This document shows, in pieces, positions 9,626 to 17,374 of a DNA stretch of 17,374 nucleotides. Source of the stretch: Leptospira ellisii (lineage in GTDB: Bacteria > Spirochaetota > Leptospiria > Leptospirales > Leptospiraceae); NCBI RefSeq assembly GCF_002811955.1, contig NZ_NPEF01000077.1, forward strand, positions 1 to 17,374, written 5' to 3'. The translations under genes were made by a program, and so were the position numbers. Below the pieces are notes generated by a model. It was given only the letters and a program-made list of their open reading frames with translations. It was not told the origin of the DNA and did not search any database. Position 1 is the first letter of the stretch; each line of letters begins with the position of its first letter.

Positions 9626-12253
9626 TCAGATCGAAATCTCGGTCATCGACTGTTCCGTGAACTGCAGCTTTAGGATTTTATCCCTGAGTTTGAAGAGCAG
9701 ATCGGGATCCTCGAGTTTGGAACCTTCCGCAGTCTGAAGATAAAAGGAATCATACGCATAATCGGCGCTCGTCGAAACGCGGAGGTAACGGACCTTAAGC
9801 TCCGATTCGAGTATGATCTGAAGGATCTTATACACCAATCCCACCGCGTCCGGCATACGCACTTCCATGATCGTGACGTCGGGAAGATCTCCGTTGTCGA
9901 ACATCACGGATCGGTTGACGATGCTTTCCGGAGTGGGTTTTCTCGGATTCCAATCGGTTCTTTGGAACGCGATACTTTCCCGTTTCAAAGAACCCGAGGA
10001 GATCGCCTTCAACTTCGACTCGAGACGCTCCAATTTTTCGGGGGGCAAATTTCCTCCTCCCGCGGAATCGGTCACCTGCACGGAGTTGATCCAGAATTCG
10101 CCCAACGTATAACTCTTCATGCCGAGAAGACTCAAACCCTCCGAAGACACCGCGCAGGAAAGATCCAAAAGTATTTCCGGGCGATGAACCGTGACCACGT
10201 CGATCGTAACGAACGCGGGATCCTGCTCCGCTTCGAAAATCATGCCGATGGATTCGTTCCGGGCCAACAAACCTACCGCTTTAAAATTCTTTAATATTTT
10301 ACGGTTGGAAACCGTGTTCAAATAGGAGGAAGGAACGACTTCGTCGGCGAACCGAATGACGGTTTTCGAAATCTCCTCGTCCAAGCCTTCCTTGGAGACG
10401 AGATACGTCTTCAAATTTTCCAATTGGACGTCGCGACCCGGGGAATCGTCGGGCGCGTTTTTGGAATCGCTCACGAGATAAGGGATCGTGTTCAGATAAA
10501 GCGTGTTTAGGATCGAACTTTTCCAATTCGTCAAAACACCGGAACCGACGGACTTCGTGTCGATCACGGTAAGAATATAAAGTTTTCTTAATCGTTCCCG
10601 GCTTCCCACAGTTCTTGCGAAATTGAAGATCAACTTAGGATCGGAGATGTCCCGTTTGGAACTCAACTCGGACATAAGGGTGTGTTTTTCCACGAGAAAG
10701 CGGCAAAGATCCGTATCCTCCTCGCTCAACCCCAGGCGATCCCCCACCGAAACGGCGAGTTCGGCCCCGTATTCGGAATGGTCCCCTTCCTTGACCTTGC
10801 CCGCGTCGTGCAACAGAATCGCAAGAGCCAAAAGTTCCGCCTTGGAGCATTCGTCGTAGGCCTTTTGCACTTCCGGATCCGGAAACCGTTTCCGATCCAA
10901 CACGTCCAGTTCGTGGAGAATCAGAAGCGTATGTTCGTCGACGGTGAATTCGTGATGATAGCTAAAGAGCGGAAAATTCGTGCAGGCCCCGAACTCCGGA
11001 AGAATCGCGCCGAGGATTCCGGATTCGTGCATCAGTTTCAGAACGCGGCCCCGCTCCTTCGGCGTCCGCAGGATCTTCAGGAATTCCTCGTTCACCTCGG
11101 GGGAATATTTGAAGTCGTCGTCCAAAAAATTGGACGCGAACCGGAACTCGTTGAGAAGGGTTCCCGATACCTGCAGATTCTTCTCCTGAATCATACGAAA
11201 AGAGAGCATGACGTCCCTGTAAATCGTATGAGGATTCGTGAATATGGTTCCGATCACAGGAGGAAAAACCGTGTTGCCGATCCTGAAAAAATGAAGTTCT
11301 TCGTACGGAAAACTTTCCCCTTCCGAACTCTTTCTCTTTTCTATGATGGAATCCAGATACGTTCTGATGATGAAGTAAATGTTCTTCTGATGTTCGTAAA
11401 GAACGTGCATGAATTTTTCGACGGAGGAGAGTTCGGACTTGGCACCGAAGCCGAGATATTCCGCGACTTCCTGTTGTAGGTTCAGATCCAAACGGTCCGT
11501 TTTTCTTCCGGTCAAAACGTGCATCCCTATCCTCGTACGCAGAAGAAAATCGTACGCCTCCTGCAGAAGCTGGATCTCTCCCCTTTGAAAAACCGGTAAA
11601 ATCGAAAGACCTCCGAGAGAGGGAAGATTGCGGACCGACTTCTCCATCCAGAACATGTATTGGATATCGCGCAACCCGCAAAGATCCGTTTTGAGATTCG
11701 GTTCGCTTAACAAAATCGGACGTTCTTCCTTGAGGAATCGTGAGGAAAGGATTTCCTCCTTCGTTTCGTTGTAGTATTTGGTCCGTTTTTCGGGGAGTTT
11801 TTCGAGAAATTCCGCTTTAAACTTTTCGAATAAAGCCCTCGAACCCGCCAAAAACCGCGCGTCCAAAAACGCGTGATACGAGGACATGTCGTCCAGATAA
11901 CGGAAACATTCCTTGATCGTCCTACATGCGTGGCCCACTTCCTTGCCGGAATCGTAAAGATAGGTATTGATCTTGGAAATCACCGCTTCGAGTCTTTGTT
12001 CCTTGATTCCGTTGTGAAGATACAGAAGATCGATGTCGGAATGCGGGGACAATTCCATTCTTCCGTAACCGCCCATCGCGATCAGACAAAGTTCGTCCCC
12101 CGACTTGAACTCCACTCCCGAAGTTTCGAATCGGGAGAGAATGAAGGAATCCACGATATGCGTAAGCTGCCGTGAAACGAGGCGGCCGCCCACGTTTTTG
12201 CTTTTTTCCAAAAGCCTTTGAAAGCTATACGCGATGTCGAGTTGAAGAGGCAT
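9626..12253 (-). CDS. glnD: [Protein-PII] uridylyltransferase / uridylyl-removing enzyme GlnD
   Basis: Nitrogen-status sensor that adds UMP to PII proteins when glutamine is low and removes it when glutamine is high. At 875 residues it matches the family (about 850-950). Domains in order: nucleotidyltransferase with GGYGR (61-65) and the metal-binding DID (73-75); the GlnD-type helical domain to ~300, with [12 protein letters not shown]; an HD phosphohydrolase domain (HHEFTVDEH 433-441, LLHDAGK 480-486, His492); then two ACT domains (about 680-730 and 792-865) that bind glutamine. All key residues of both activities are visible. No PII (glnB/glnK) or glutamine synthetase gene is in the window. 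Start ATG 12253 has no Shine-Dalgarno; an AT-rich TATAAT lies 2 bases upstream. It lies 78 bp after metG, so co-transcription is plausible. Confidence 0.93.
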   Translation of the reverse strand: MPLQLDIAYSFQRLLEKSKNVGGRLVSRQLTHIVDSFILSRFETSGVEFKSGDELCLIAMGGYGRMELSPHSDIDLLYLHNGIKEQRLEAVISKINTYLYDSGKEVGHACRTIKECFRYLDDMSSYHAFLDARFLAGSRALFEKFKAEFLEKLPEKRTKYYNETKEEILSSRFLKEERPILLSEPNLKTDLCGLRDIQYMFWMEKSVRNLPSLGGLSILPVFQRGEIQLLQEAYDFLLRTRIGMHVLTGRKTDRLDLNLQQEVAEYLGFGAKSELSSVEKFMHVLYEHQKNIYFIIRTYLDSIIEKRKSSEGESFPYEELHFFRIGNTVFPPVIGTIFTNPHTIYRDVMLSFRMIQEKNLQVSGTLLNEFRFASNFLDDDFKYSPEVNEEFLKILRTPKERGRVLKLMHESGILGAILPEFGACTNFPLFSYHHEFTVDEHTLLILHELDVLDRKRFPDPEVQKAYDECSKAELLALAILLHDAGKVKEGDHSEYGAELAVSVGDRLGLSEEDTDLCRFLVEKHTLMSELSSKRDISDPKLIFNFARTVGSRERLRKLYILTVIDTKSVGSGVLTNWKSSILNTLYLNTIPYLVSDSKNAPDDSPGRDVQLENLKTYLVSKEGLDEEISKTVIRFADEVVPSSYLNTVSNRKILKNFKAVGLLARNESIGMIFEAEQDPAFVTIDVVTVHRPEILLDLSCAVSSEGLSLLGMKSYTLGEFWINSVQVTDSAGGGNLPPEKLERLESKLKAISSGSLKRESIAFQRTDWNPRKPTPESIVNRSVMFDNGDLPDVTIMEVRMPDAVGLVYKILQIILESELKVRYLRVSTSADYAYDSFYLQTAEGSKLEDPDLLFKLRDKILKLQFTEQSMTEISI

Positions 12254-12331
12254 ATATTATAAAAACCGAAACTTCCGTCTTGGCCGAATCTTGCGCGTCC
12301 GCCGCCGATCGCGGATGAACGCGGTAAGAAC

Positions 12332-14413
12332 CTACTTCAGTTTATCTCCGGGTTTCGCGTCCTTATGGGGCACGAAAAGACTCAAACTTTCCCCTTCTCC
12401 GGACGCCAAAAGCATCGCTTCGGAGATTCCGAACTTCATCTTTCGCGGCTTCAGATTGGCCACGACGACCACGTTCAGACCCTTCAGATCCTCGGGTTGA
12501 TAAGCGACTTTGATTCCGGCAAACACGTTCTTGATCCCCAGTTCCCCGAGATCGACCTTTACGTTTACGAGTTTATCCGCGCCTTCCACGGGCCCTGCTT
12601 CCACGATCCGTCCCACCCTAAGTTCCACTTTGGTCAGATCTTCGATGGAAATCTCCGAATTTTCCGCGGTCGTAACGGCCGCTTCTTTGGAAGCGTCCTC
12701 CTGTTTAGACGGAACAGGAATCGATCGTTTATTCTCTTCTAACATAGTCGTTATCGCCTTTTCATCCACTCGTTTCGTGATCATCTCGTAGGAATTCACC
12801 TTCGTTTTTTCCAACACCTTGGACAAATCCAGGTCTTCGAAGACGGGAACGTTTTCGAGACCGAGAAGTTTATAGATTTTTTCGGATATTTTCGGAACTA
12901 CGGGATACAGATAAACCGCCAAAAACCGACTCGCATTGAGGACGGTGGTGATCACTTCCCTCGTCTTTTCGCGATCCTCTTTGATCAGTTTCCAGGGCGC
13001 GTTGTCGTTCACGTAGCGGTTGACGCGGTCTCCGAGACGGGCGATCTCCCGCATCGCGCGCGCATAGTTCTTGTTTTCATATGAGTTTTTTATGATATTC
13101 GAAATCGTTTCCTCGGAAGTCCCCGACTTGATCCCCTGATGAATCAGTTCGTTCAGCAATTCCCTTCCTTCCTGCGGGACGGTTCCTAGGGTGCGGTCGA
13201 GCTGGTCCAAAATTCCGGTGGAAATCCTGGAGACGAGGTTGATCAGATTTCCTACTAGATCGGAATTGACCCTCGCGGTATAATCGTCGAAGGAAAGATC
13301 CAGGTCGTCCATTCCCGGACCGAGTTTGCCCGCGAGATAAAAACGGAGATGTTCCGGGTCGAGATATTTCGCGTAAGTTCCCGCGTTGATGAACGTTCCC
13401 CTGGACTTCGACATCTTTTCGCCGTTGACCGTGATAAAACCGTGAACGTGGACACGGCTCGGAGTGCGGTAACCGCTTCCGTTCAACATCGCCGGCCAAA
13501 ACAAAGTATGAAAGTATAATATGTCCTTCCCGATAAAATGAACGATCTCCGCGGTTTCGTCCTTCCAAAAGGAATCGAACTTCTTGCGGTCCCCGTCGAA
13601 GAAGTTCAGGGAGGCCGCCATATAACCGATCGGAGCGTCCAACCATACGTAAAAATACTTGTCCTCTTCCCCCGGAATTTTGAATCCGAAATACGGTCCG
13701 TCTCTGGAAATATCCCAAGCCTGCAGCCCCGATTCGAACCATTCCTGCAGTTTTTTGCGGACCCCGTCGACCACGTGCCCTCCGTCCTCGATCCAGGTTT
13801 TGAGAAAATCCTGAAACCGGGCCAACTCGAAAAAGATATGATCCGAGTTTTTGGGAACGGGAGAGGTTCCGCACAAAGCGCAGTGCGAATCGATCAGATC
13901 CTTGGGACCGTACGTCGCACCGCAGACTTCGCAGCTGTCTCCGTATTGATCCTTGGATTTGCAATTGGGACAAGTGCCTTTGATGAAACGATCGGGAAGA
14001 AACATCTTATCCTTTTCGCAGTAAGCCTGTTCGATGCTCTTGCGGGAGATATGTCCCTTCCGTTTCAGTTCGGAATAAATTTCCTCTGAGATGATGCGAT
14101 TCTCTTCCGCATTGGTGGAATGATAACGGTCGTGTTCGATTCCGAACGACCGAAGATCCTGAAAATGCTCCCGATGAACCCGTTCGATCAATTGTTCGGG
14201 AGTGATCCCCTGACTTCTGGCGGCGAGCATCACCGGGGTACCGTGCGTATCGTCGGCACAGAAAAAATAACAATCGTTTCCGATCGCCTTCTGATAACGA
14301 ACCCATATGTCCGCTTGAATGCCTTCCAGAACGTGACCTAGGTGAATCGATCCGTTCGCATAGGGAAGTGCGGAGGTAACCAATATCTTTCTTTTCGAAG
14401 AAGAGTTGTTCAC
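12332..14413 (-). CDS. metG: Methionyl-tRNA synthetase
   Basis: Class I aminoacyl-tRNA synthetase that charges tRNA-Met for initiation and elongation; essential and cytosolic. At 693 residues it has the full bacterial E. coli-like layout. Present are the HLGH signature (24-27), a Zn-knuckle region with C148-x2-C151, C161-x2-C164 and C178-x2-C181, the tRNA/methionine pocket around WLDAPIGY (257-264), and KMSKS (333-337). An anticodon-binding helical domain follows (about 370-540), then a linker and a C-terminal Trbp111/EMAP-II-like tRNA-binding domain (about 590-693, starting IEDLTKVELRVGRI). Six cysteines rather than four suggest one and a half zinc knuckles. The start is GTG at 14413; AGGAA lies about 13 bases upstream. 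It is divergent from the TerB-like gene and heads a leftward run with glnD and perhaps the dehydrogenase. Confidence 0.97.
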   Translation of the reverse strand: MNNSSSKRKILVTSALPYANGSIHLGHVLEGIQADIWVRYQKAIGNDCYFFCADDTHGTPVMLAARSQGITPEQLIERVHREHFQDLRSFGIEHDRYHSTNAEENRIISEEIYSELKRKGHISRKSIEQAYCEKDKMFLPDRFIKGTCPNCKSKDQYGDSCEVCGATYGPKDLIDSHCALCGTSPVPKNSDHIFFELARFQDFLKTWIEDGGHVVDGVRKKLQEWFESGLQAWDISRDGPYFGFKIPGEEDKYFYVWLDAPIGYMAASLNFFDGDRKKFDSFWKDETAEIVHFIGKDILYFHTLFWPAMLNGSGYRTPSRVHVHGFITVNGEKMSKSRGTFINAGTYAKYLDPEHLRFYLAGKLGPGMDDLDLSFDDYTARVNSDLVGNLINLVSRISTGILDQLDRTLGTVPQEGRELLNELIHQGIKSGTSEETISNIIKNSYENKNYARAMREIARLGDRVNRYVNDNAPWKLIKEDREKTREVITTVLNASRFLAVYLYPVVPKISEKIYKLLGLENVPVFEDLDLSKVLEKTKVNSYEMITKRVDEKAITTMLEENKRSIPVPSKQEDASKEAAVTTAENSEISIEDLTKVELRVGRIVEAGPVEGADKLVNVKVDLGELGIKNVFAGIKVAYQPEDLKGLNVVVVANLKPRKMKFGISEAMLLASGEGESLSLFVPHKDAKPGDKLK

Positions 14414-14425
14414 AAAAGTCAGGTT

Positions 14426-14497
<72 letters not shown>

Positions 14498-14523
14498 TTT
14501 CTGAAAACCTGGAGGAATTTCCA

Positions 14524-15033
14524 ATGCCAATGGAGAATCTTTCATCCCTTGCAAGCAAAGTCCTGCCGGGGCATGAATTTTACGAAAAGTTCAGAGAGGA
14601 AATGGATCCTCAATCGGAGATATTTCAGCTTAAATTAAATTACGCTAAGGTTCTCGTGAGCGTCTGGTCTTATTCCTGTATGGCCGACGGCATCTTTCAT
14701 CAAAAGGAAGGAAGCCTCGTAGGTCAGATGGTCAAGGCCCTTTTCGAAGAGGGATGTATCTTCTACGATCATCAGTCGGACAAAACCGCCATCATCGGGG
14801 AATTATCGGACGTATTCGAAAATCCCCTTCCCGTAAAAACGATCCGCAACTTTTCGGAGGGAAATCCGATCATGGCCGCCGGATTTTACGAGGACGCATG
14901 TGTGATCGTTTCCATGGACGGCGCGTTGACGAAAAAGGAAAAGGAATTCCTGGACGACCTCGCGAAAGAATTGGAAATCTCCCCTATGGACAAAAAGAAC
15001 ATCGAAAATAGAATCATCGAAAAAAAGAAGTAA
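14524..15033 (+). CDS. TerB-like domain protein
   Basis: Small acidic, all-helical soluble protein of 169 residues. It contains two Asp-Gly motifs typical of the TerB/DUF533-like fold: CMADGIFHQKEG (52-63) and SMDGALTKKEKEF (130-142), each inside a helical pair. TerB-like proteins are associated with stress and membrane complexes and bind metal in some cases. That is a family statement; the exact role here is unknown and tellurite resistance should not be assumed. There is no signal peptide or membrane segment. Start ATG 14524 is preceded by GGAGGA with a 7-base spacer, the best ribosome-binding site in the window. An in-frame ATG at 14482 overlaps the candidate promoter and is less likely. 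Divergent from metG; the AsmA-like gene follows 127 bp later. Confidence 0.75.
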   Translation: MPMENLSSLASKVLPGHEFYEKFREEMDPQSEIFQLKLNYAKVLVSVWSYSCMADGIFHQKEGSLVGQMVKALFEEGCIFYDHQSDKTAIIGELSDVFENPLPVKTIRNFSEGNPIMAAGFYEDACVIVSMDGALTKKEKEFLDDLAKELEISPMDKKNIENRIIEKKK

Positions 15034-15160
15034 ACGCCCCGATTGAAAGACGATCCTCTTTTCCCTCCGGTTTCTGTTCGAGAAACCCGCGATCCGCGCA
15101 TCGATATGGAACGTATAACGCGCGTCCGATTCCGCACGGAGTTCGGTTTATAAAATCCGC

Positions 15161-16126
15161 ATGAGTTGGATCTGGGAGATTTTGTTCTATCTGCTGATCG
15201 CCTACGCGGGTCTACAATTCGCGGTTTCGGGACCGGTGATCCAAGCGATCGTCAATTTCGCGTCCTTTCGGCATTTCCGGTTCCGCTGGACTTCCTCCGG
15301 AATTCTGCTCCCCATCTTTTACGTAATCGCTAAAAACTTCACCGTCGAATTTCCGGGAATCCTAAAAACGGATCAAGTCCACGCAAGGGTCTCCTCCCTC
15401 AACCTAAAGATCGATTTTTTTTCGCTGTTTCGGGGGAAGTTGAGAATCCCCTCCTCCGTATTCAAAAACTTTCATATGGATTATACGAACATAGTCAGTC
15501 CGCATAAAAAGATCGGATTGATGCCCAAGCGCGGAAGAATCGTATTCCAAAATATGAAAATAGAAAACGGATCCGTTTCCATAGTGGACAAAACGCTGAC
15601 TCCCACGTATTCGATCCAACTCCGCGACATCGCGATCGAGGGCGGTTATATGGATTCCGGATCTCCGCTCGAAATTCTTTTCCGGACCAGGAGCGGCGGT
15701 TGTAGACTAGGAAAACGCGGCAATCTCAAGATCGGAGTTTTAGGCGGAGAGACGCGGGGATTTTTATCGTTAAGCGACATCACCTGGTCCGAATTGGCTG
15801 GACTACAGGTGATCCCGCTTCCCTTTTTGAAGAATCGGGTCCAGATCTACGTGGAATTCAAACACGTCGGTAACGAGGAAACGTACGTCGAGGGAACGCT
15901 GATCCATTTTCCGCCCGACCAAGGGGACAAACCGGAACAAAGTTATCCGTTCCGCTTTCGGATCCTTTGGAGGAATTATAATCTTCCCTTCGACCTTGCT
16001 CTCCGCGAATTGATCCTGGAGCTTTTCCTAAACATCAAACTCAAAGGCGTAATGACGAGGGCTCTGCAGAGCGTTGCCAAGGGATTGTACGCCGTCATCG
16101 GAAGAAAACGAACCCATTCAGTTTAA
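15161..16126 (+). CDS. Membrane-anchored AsmA-like protein of unknown function
   Basis: A 321-residue protein with one N-terminal hydrophobic helix (about 4-28) followed by a beta-rich region. It resembles the start of AsmA/TamB/DUF748 proteins: strand-turn repeats such as [20 protein letters not shown], then [20 protein letters not shown], a pattern of segments describing an inner-membrane protein with its bulk in the periplasm. AsmA-type proteins are linked to lipid transport and outer-membrane homeostasis; assignment here is by pattern only. The protein is short for the family, so it may be a minimal member or a distinct Leptospira family. Its C-terminus is basic. ATG 15161 lacks a Shine-Dalgarno; a TATAAA lies 6 bases upstream (15149-15154), which would suit a very short leader or a leaderless message. 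Convergent with the DUF1554 gene. Confidence 0.7.
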   Translation: MSWIWEILFYLLIAYAGLQFAVSGPVIQAIVNFASFRHFRFRWTSSGILLPIFYVIAKNFTVEFPGILKTDQVHARVSSLNLKIDFFSLFRGKLRIPSSVFKNFHMDYTNIVSPHKKIGLMPKRGRIVFQNMKIENGSVSIVDKTLTPTYSIQLRDIAIEGGYMDSGSPLEILFRTRSGGCRLGKRGNLKIGVLGGETRGFLSLSDITWSELAGLQVIPLPFLKNRVQIYVEFKHVGNEETYVEGTLIHFPPDQGDKPEQSYPFRFRILWRNYNLPFDLALRELILELFLNIKLKGVMTRALQSVAKGLYAVIGRKRTHSV

Positions 16127-16128
16127 TT

Positions 16129-16146
16129 ATATTGAATATACAATAT
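16129..16146. terminator. AT-rich dyad between convergent genes
   Basis: ATATTG-AATATA-CAATAT is a perfect 6-bp inverted repeat, 3 bases after the AsmA-like stop and followed by TTTCT. It may act as a weak terminator, but the stem is all A/T apart from one G-C pair, so it would be unstable. Confidence 0.25.
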
Positions 16147-16191
16147 TTCTAAAATAATAGCCGACAAAACGTCACCCGTTCGCCTCTGGCG

Positions 16192-17307
16192 TCATCGCAG
16201 CTGTATACAAAGAATGGGGCGATTGATCGCATTACAAGGAACGTTCGTAACCCCGTCGCCGGCAAGACCGGTGACTCCCCCGCCGCCGTCCGTCCAACCG
16301 CTACAATTGTTCGCTCCTACCGTCCAATCCGAGTTGAATCCGGACCAATAATCCGAGGCGGCAATACCTCCGCTCGTAAAAACGGAGTTATACGAAACAT
16401 TTCCGTTGTTATCCGAAGTTGCGATCAATACGTTCGTGCCGTAAAAGTAATAATTCGTATTCGGGGCGATCGGCCAATCCGGCGCTCCCGGAACTCGGCT
16501 GGGAACGCCGAGCAAAGCCTTGGATATGATACCCGCGTCCGAATTGCAAGCGGAGTCCGCCCCATTCACCCCGAAAGTGGCTCCTCCATACTGCATGTTG
16601 CCGCTCAATCGGGTGATTTTATTGATCATCTTATCATTATCTAAAATCTTGATCGTGAACGGAAGGGATAAGCCGATCGGAGCGACTGTCACGTTCAAGG
16701 TATAAGTGCGGTCGTAATAGTCCGTGACCACGGTCGGAACCGAATCCGTTGCGGTTACGGAAGCGGAATCCGGATTCGCAAAATTCATATCATACATATC
16801 GGGACCGGGGTTGAAATGATCTATGGGAGCGGTTGTAGAAAGACCGACATGCGCGACCGAATCGGCGGGATCGATGGGAGCGCTCAAAGAAACGTTTACG
16901 TTCAAGGCGGTTCCGTCCTCTTTGATGGAGATCGGGTCCGCAACGGTTTCGGAATTGATCAGAACCGTCACACAATAAACCTCCAGATCCAGTAAATCCG
17001 CCGTGGTAGTTCCCGCAGGATTTTCGGTTTGTCCGGAAAAAATCCTACAAACATGATAGTTTGCCGAACTTTGAACACTCAAAGAATACGCCTGATTTTG
17101 AAAGACCGAGCCCGTAAATTGGAAGGATCCGTTTGCGGAAATGGGTAAAACTTCCTGATTCAATCGAAGTTCCACCGTTCCGGATTGAAGTCCGCGAACA
17201 TTGCCACCAAAACGAAAGCTGGAGATACTATTGGATTCACCGATGTCCTGTATAAACGTGATCAAAGTTCGGCAAACTATCATGTTTGTAGGATTTTTTC
17301 CGGACAA
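16192..17307 (-). CDS. DUF1554-type Leptospira surface/lipoprotein-like protein, 5' end missing
   Basis: The called frame has 371 residues. A C-terminal block (about 245-371) is Cys/Trp/Asn-rich with WPIAPNTNYYF and DYWSGFNSDWT, matching the DUF1554 domain found in many Leptospira secreted proteins. A Calx-beta-like segment (about 115-228, ending KILDND) precedes it. Before that is a beta-sandwich repeat (about 31-100) with GGNVRGLQSG and SANGSFQF. Function is unknown, probably cell-surface or adhesive. No signal peptide or lipobox is visible because the true start is not in the window. Residues 1-15 lie in the inverted copy at 17262-17325 and are not trustworthy. The TTG start at 17307 is therefore nominal; the frame stays open to the window end. 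Reliable coding sequence is 16192-17261. Confidence 0.75.
   Translation of the reverse strand: MSGKNPTNMIVCRTLITFIQDIGESNSISSFRFGGNVRGLQSGTVELRLNQEVLPISANGSFQFTGSVFQNQAYSLSVQSSANYHVCRIFSGQTENPAGTTTADLLDLEVYCVTVLINSETVADPISIKEDGTALNVNVSLSAPIDPADSVAHVGLSTTAPIDHFNPGPDMYDMNFANPDSASVTATDSVPTVVTDYYDRTYTLNVTVAPIGLSLPFTIKILDNDKMINKITRLSGNMQYGGATFGVNGADSACNSDAGIISKALLGVPSRVPGAPDWPIAPNTNYYFYGTNVLIATSDNNGNVSYNSVFTSGGIAASDYWSGFNSDWTVGANNCSGWTDGGGGVTGLAGDGVTNVPCNAINRPILCIQLR
17011..17074. repeat. 64-bp inverted repeat, internal (native) copy
   Basis: This segment is exactly the reverse complement of 17262-17325. Here it is in frame inside the DUF1554 gene, encoding residues SSANYHVCRIFSGQTENPAG, with normal codons on both sides, so this is the native copy. 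A small stem, CTTTGA-ACAC-TCAAAG (17069-17084), sits at its inner boundary. Confidence 0.95.
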
Positions 17308-17325
17308 ACCGAAAATCCTGCGGGA
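17262..17325. repeat. 64-bp inverted repeat, edge copy
   Basis: A base-for-base reverse complement of 17011-17074, separated from it by 187 bp. It supplies the first 15 residues of the called DUF1554 frame, which do not look like a signal peptide. Its position at the window edge suggests an assembly or read fold-back, though an inversion cannot be excluded. Confidence 0.95.
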
Positions 17326-17374
17326 CGTCCACGGGCGGTTTAAGGGGAACGGCGGTTTAATGTTTGGAGGGTGT
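17326..17374. other. Degraded continuation of the inverted copy
   Basis: Aligned by hand to the reverse complement of 16962-17010, these 49 bases match at roughly 60-65% of positions with about two or three single-base gaps. Shared blocks include CCACGG, CGG-TTTA and GGTTTA. Several mismatches are changes to G. The pattern fits low-quality sequence more than a diverged gene. No independent gene is visible. Confidence 0.55.

Noticed and set aside
10682..11479. Long plus-strand frames inside glnD (e.g. 265 codons) and minus frames inside metG and the RND gene
   Set aside because: Shadows of high-GC third-position coding on the other strand or frame; the overlapping genes have full domain evidence and these have none.
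16181..16191. CGCC-TCT-GGCG hairpin after the DUF1554 stop
   Set aside because: Four-base stem and a T-run only some 10 bases further on; too small to call.

Overview
The window looks like an ordinary stretch of Leptospira chromosome. Composition is close to 50% GC by eye, and the last gene carries a C-terminal domain of the Leptospira-expanded DUF1554 type. The protein sequences (SppA, the RND pump, the OprO/P-like porin, the AidB-like acyl-CoA dehydrogenase) fit a spirochaete with a Gram-negative envelope. I cannot name the species. There is no tRNA, rRNA, CRISPR array, transposase or phage gene.

Left part (1-4952): the 5' part of sppA (membrane-anchored S49 peptidase) runs leftward off the window. 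It is separated by about 345 bp from a rightward two-gene operon holding an RND-family inner-membrane transporter and a TetR-family regulator that starts 4 bases after it. A perfect 7-2-7 dyad sits just before the RND start codon and is the obvious candidate operator for that regulator.

Middle part (4986-9457): a leftward OprO/OprP-like porin and a rightward ferredoxin/metallo-beta-lactamase fusion protein diverge from a 127-202 bp intergenic region. That region holds a striking 44-bp inverted repeat with 19-bp arms. A leftward acyl-CoA dehydrogenase of the long AidB-like type follows.

Right part (9626-16126): leftward glnD (PII uridylyltransferase/uridylyl-removing enzyme) and metG (methionyl-tRNA synthetase) lie upstream of the dehydrogenase on the same strand, with gaps of 168 and 78 bp. 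Rightward are a small TerB-like protein and a membrane-anchored AsmA-like protein.

Right edge (16192-17374): a leftward DUF1554 surface-type protein lacks its true 5' end. Its first ~15 called codons lie in a 64-bp perfect inverted copy of its own interior, followed by a degraded continuation of the same copy. This looks like a fold-back or low-quality artefact at a contig end, though a real inversion is possible.

Several calls use non-ATG starts (GTG for sppA and metG, TTG for tetR). For three genes (porin, dehydrogenase, TerB-like) I chose a start inside the longest open frame. I see no undescribed multi-gene system. The best leads are the two operator-like dyads, the ferredoxin-hydrolase fusion with its altered metal motif, and the edge palindrome.
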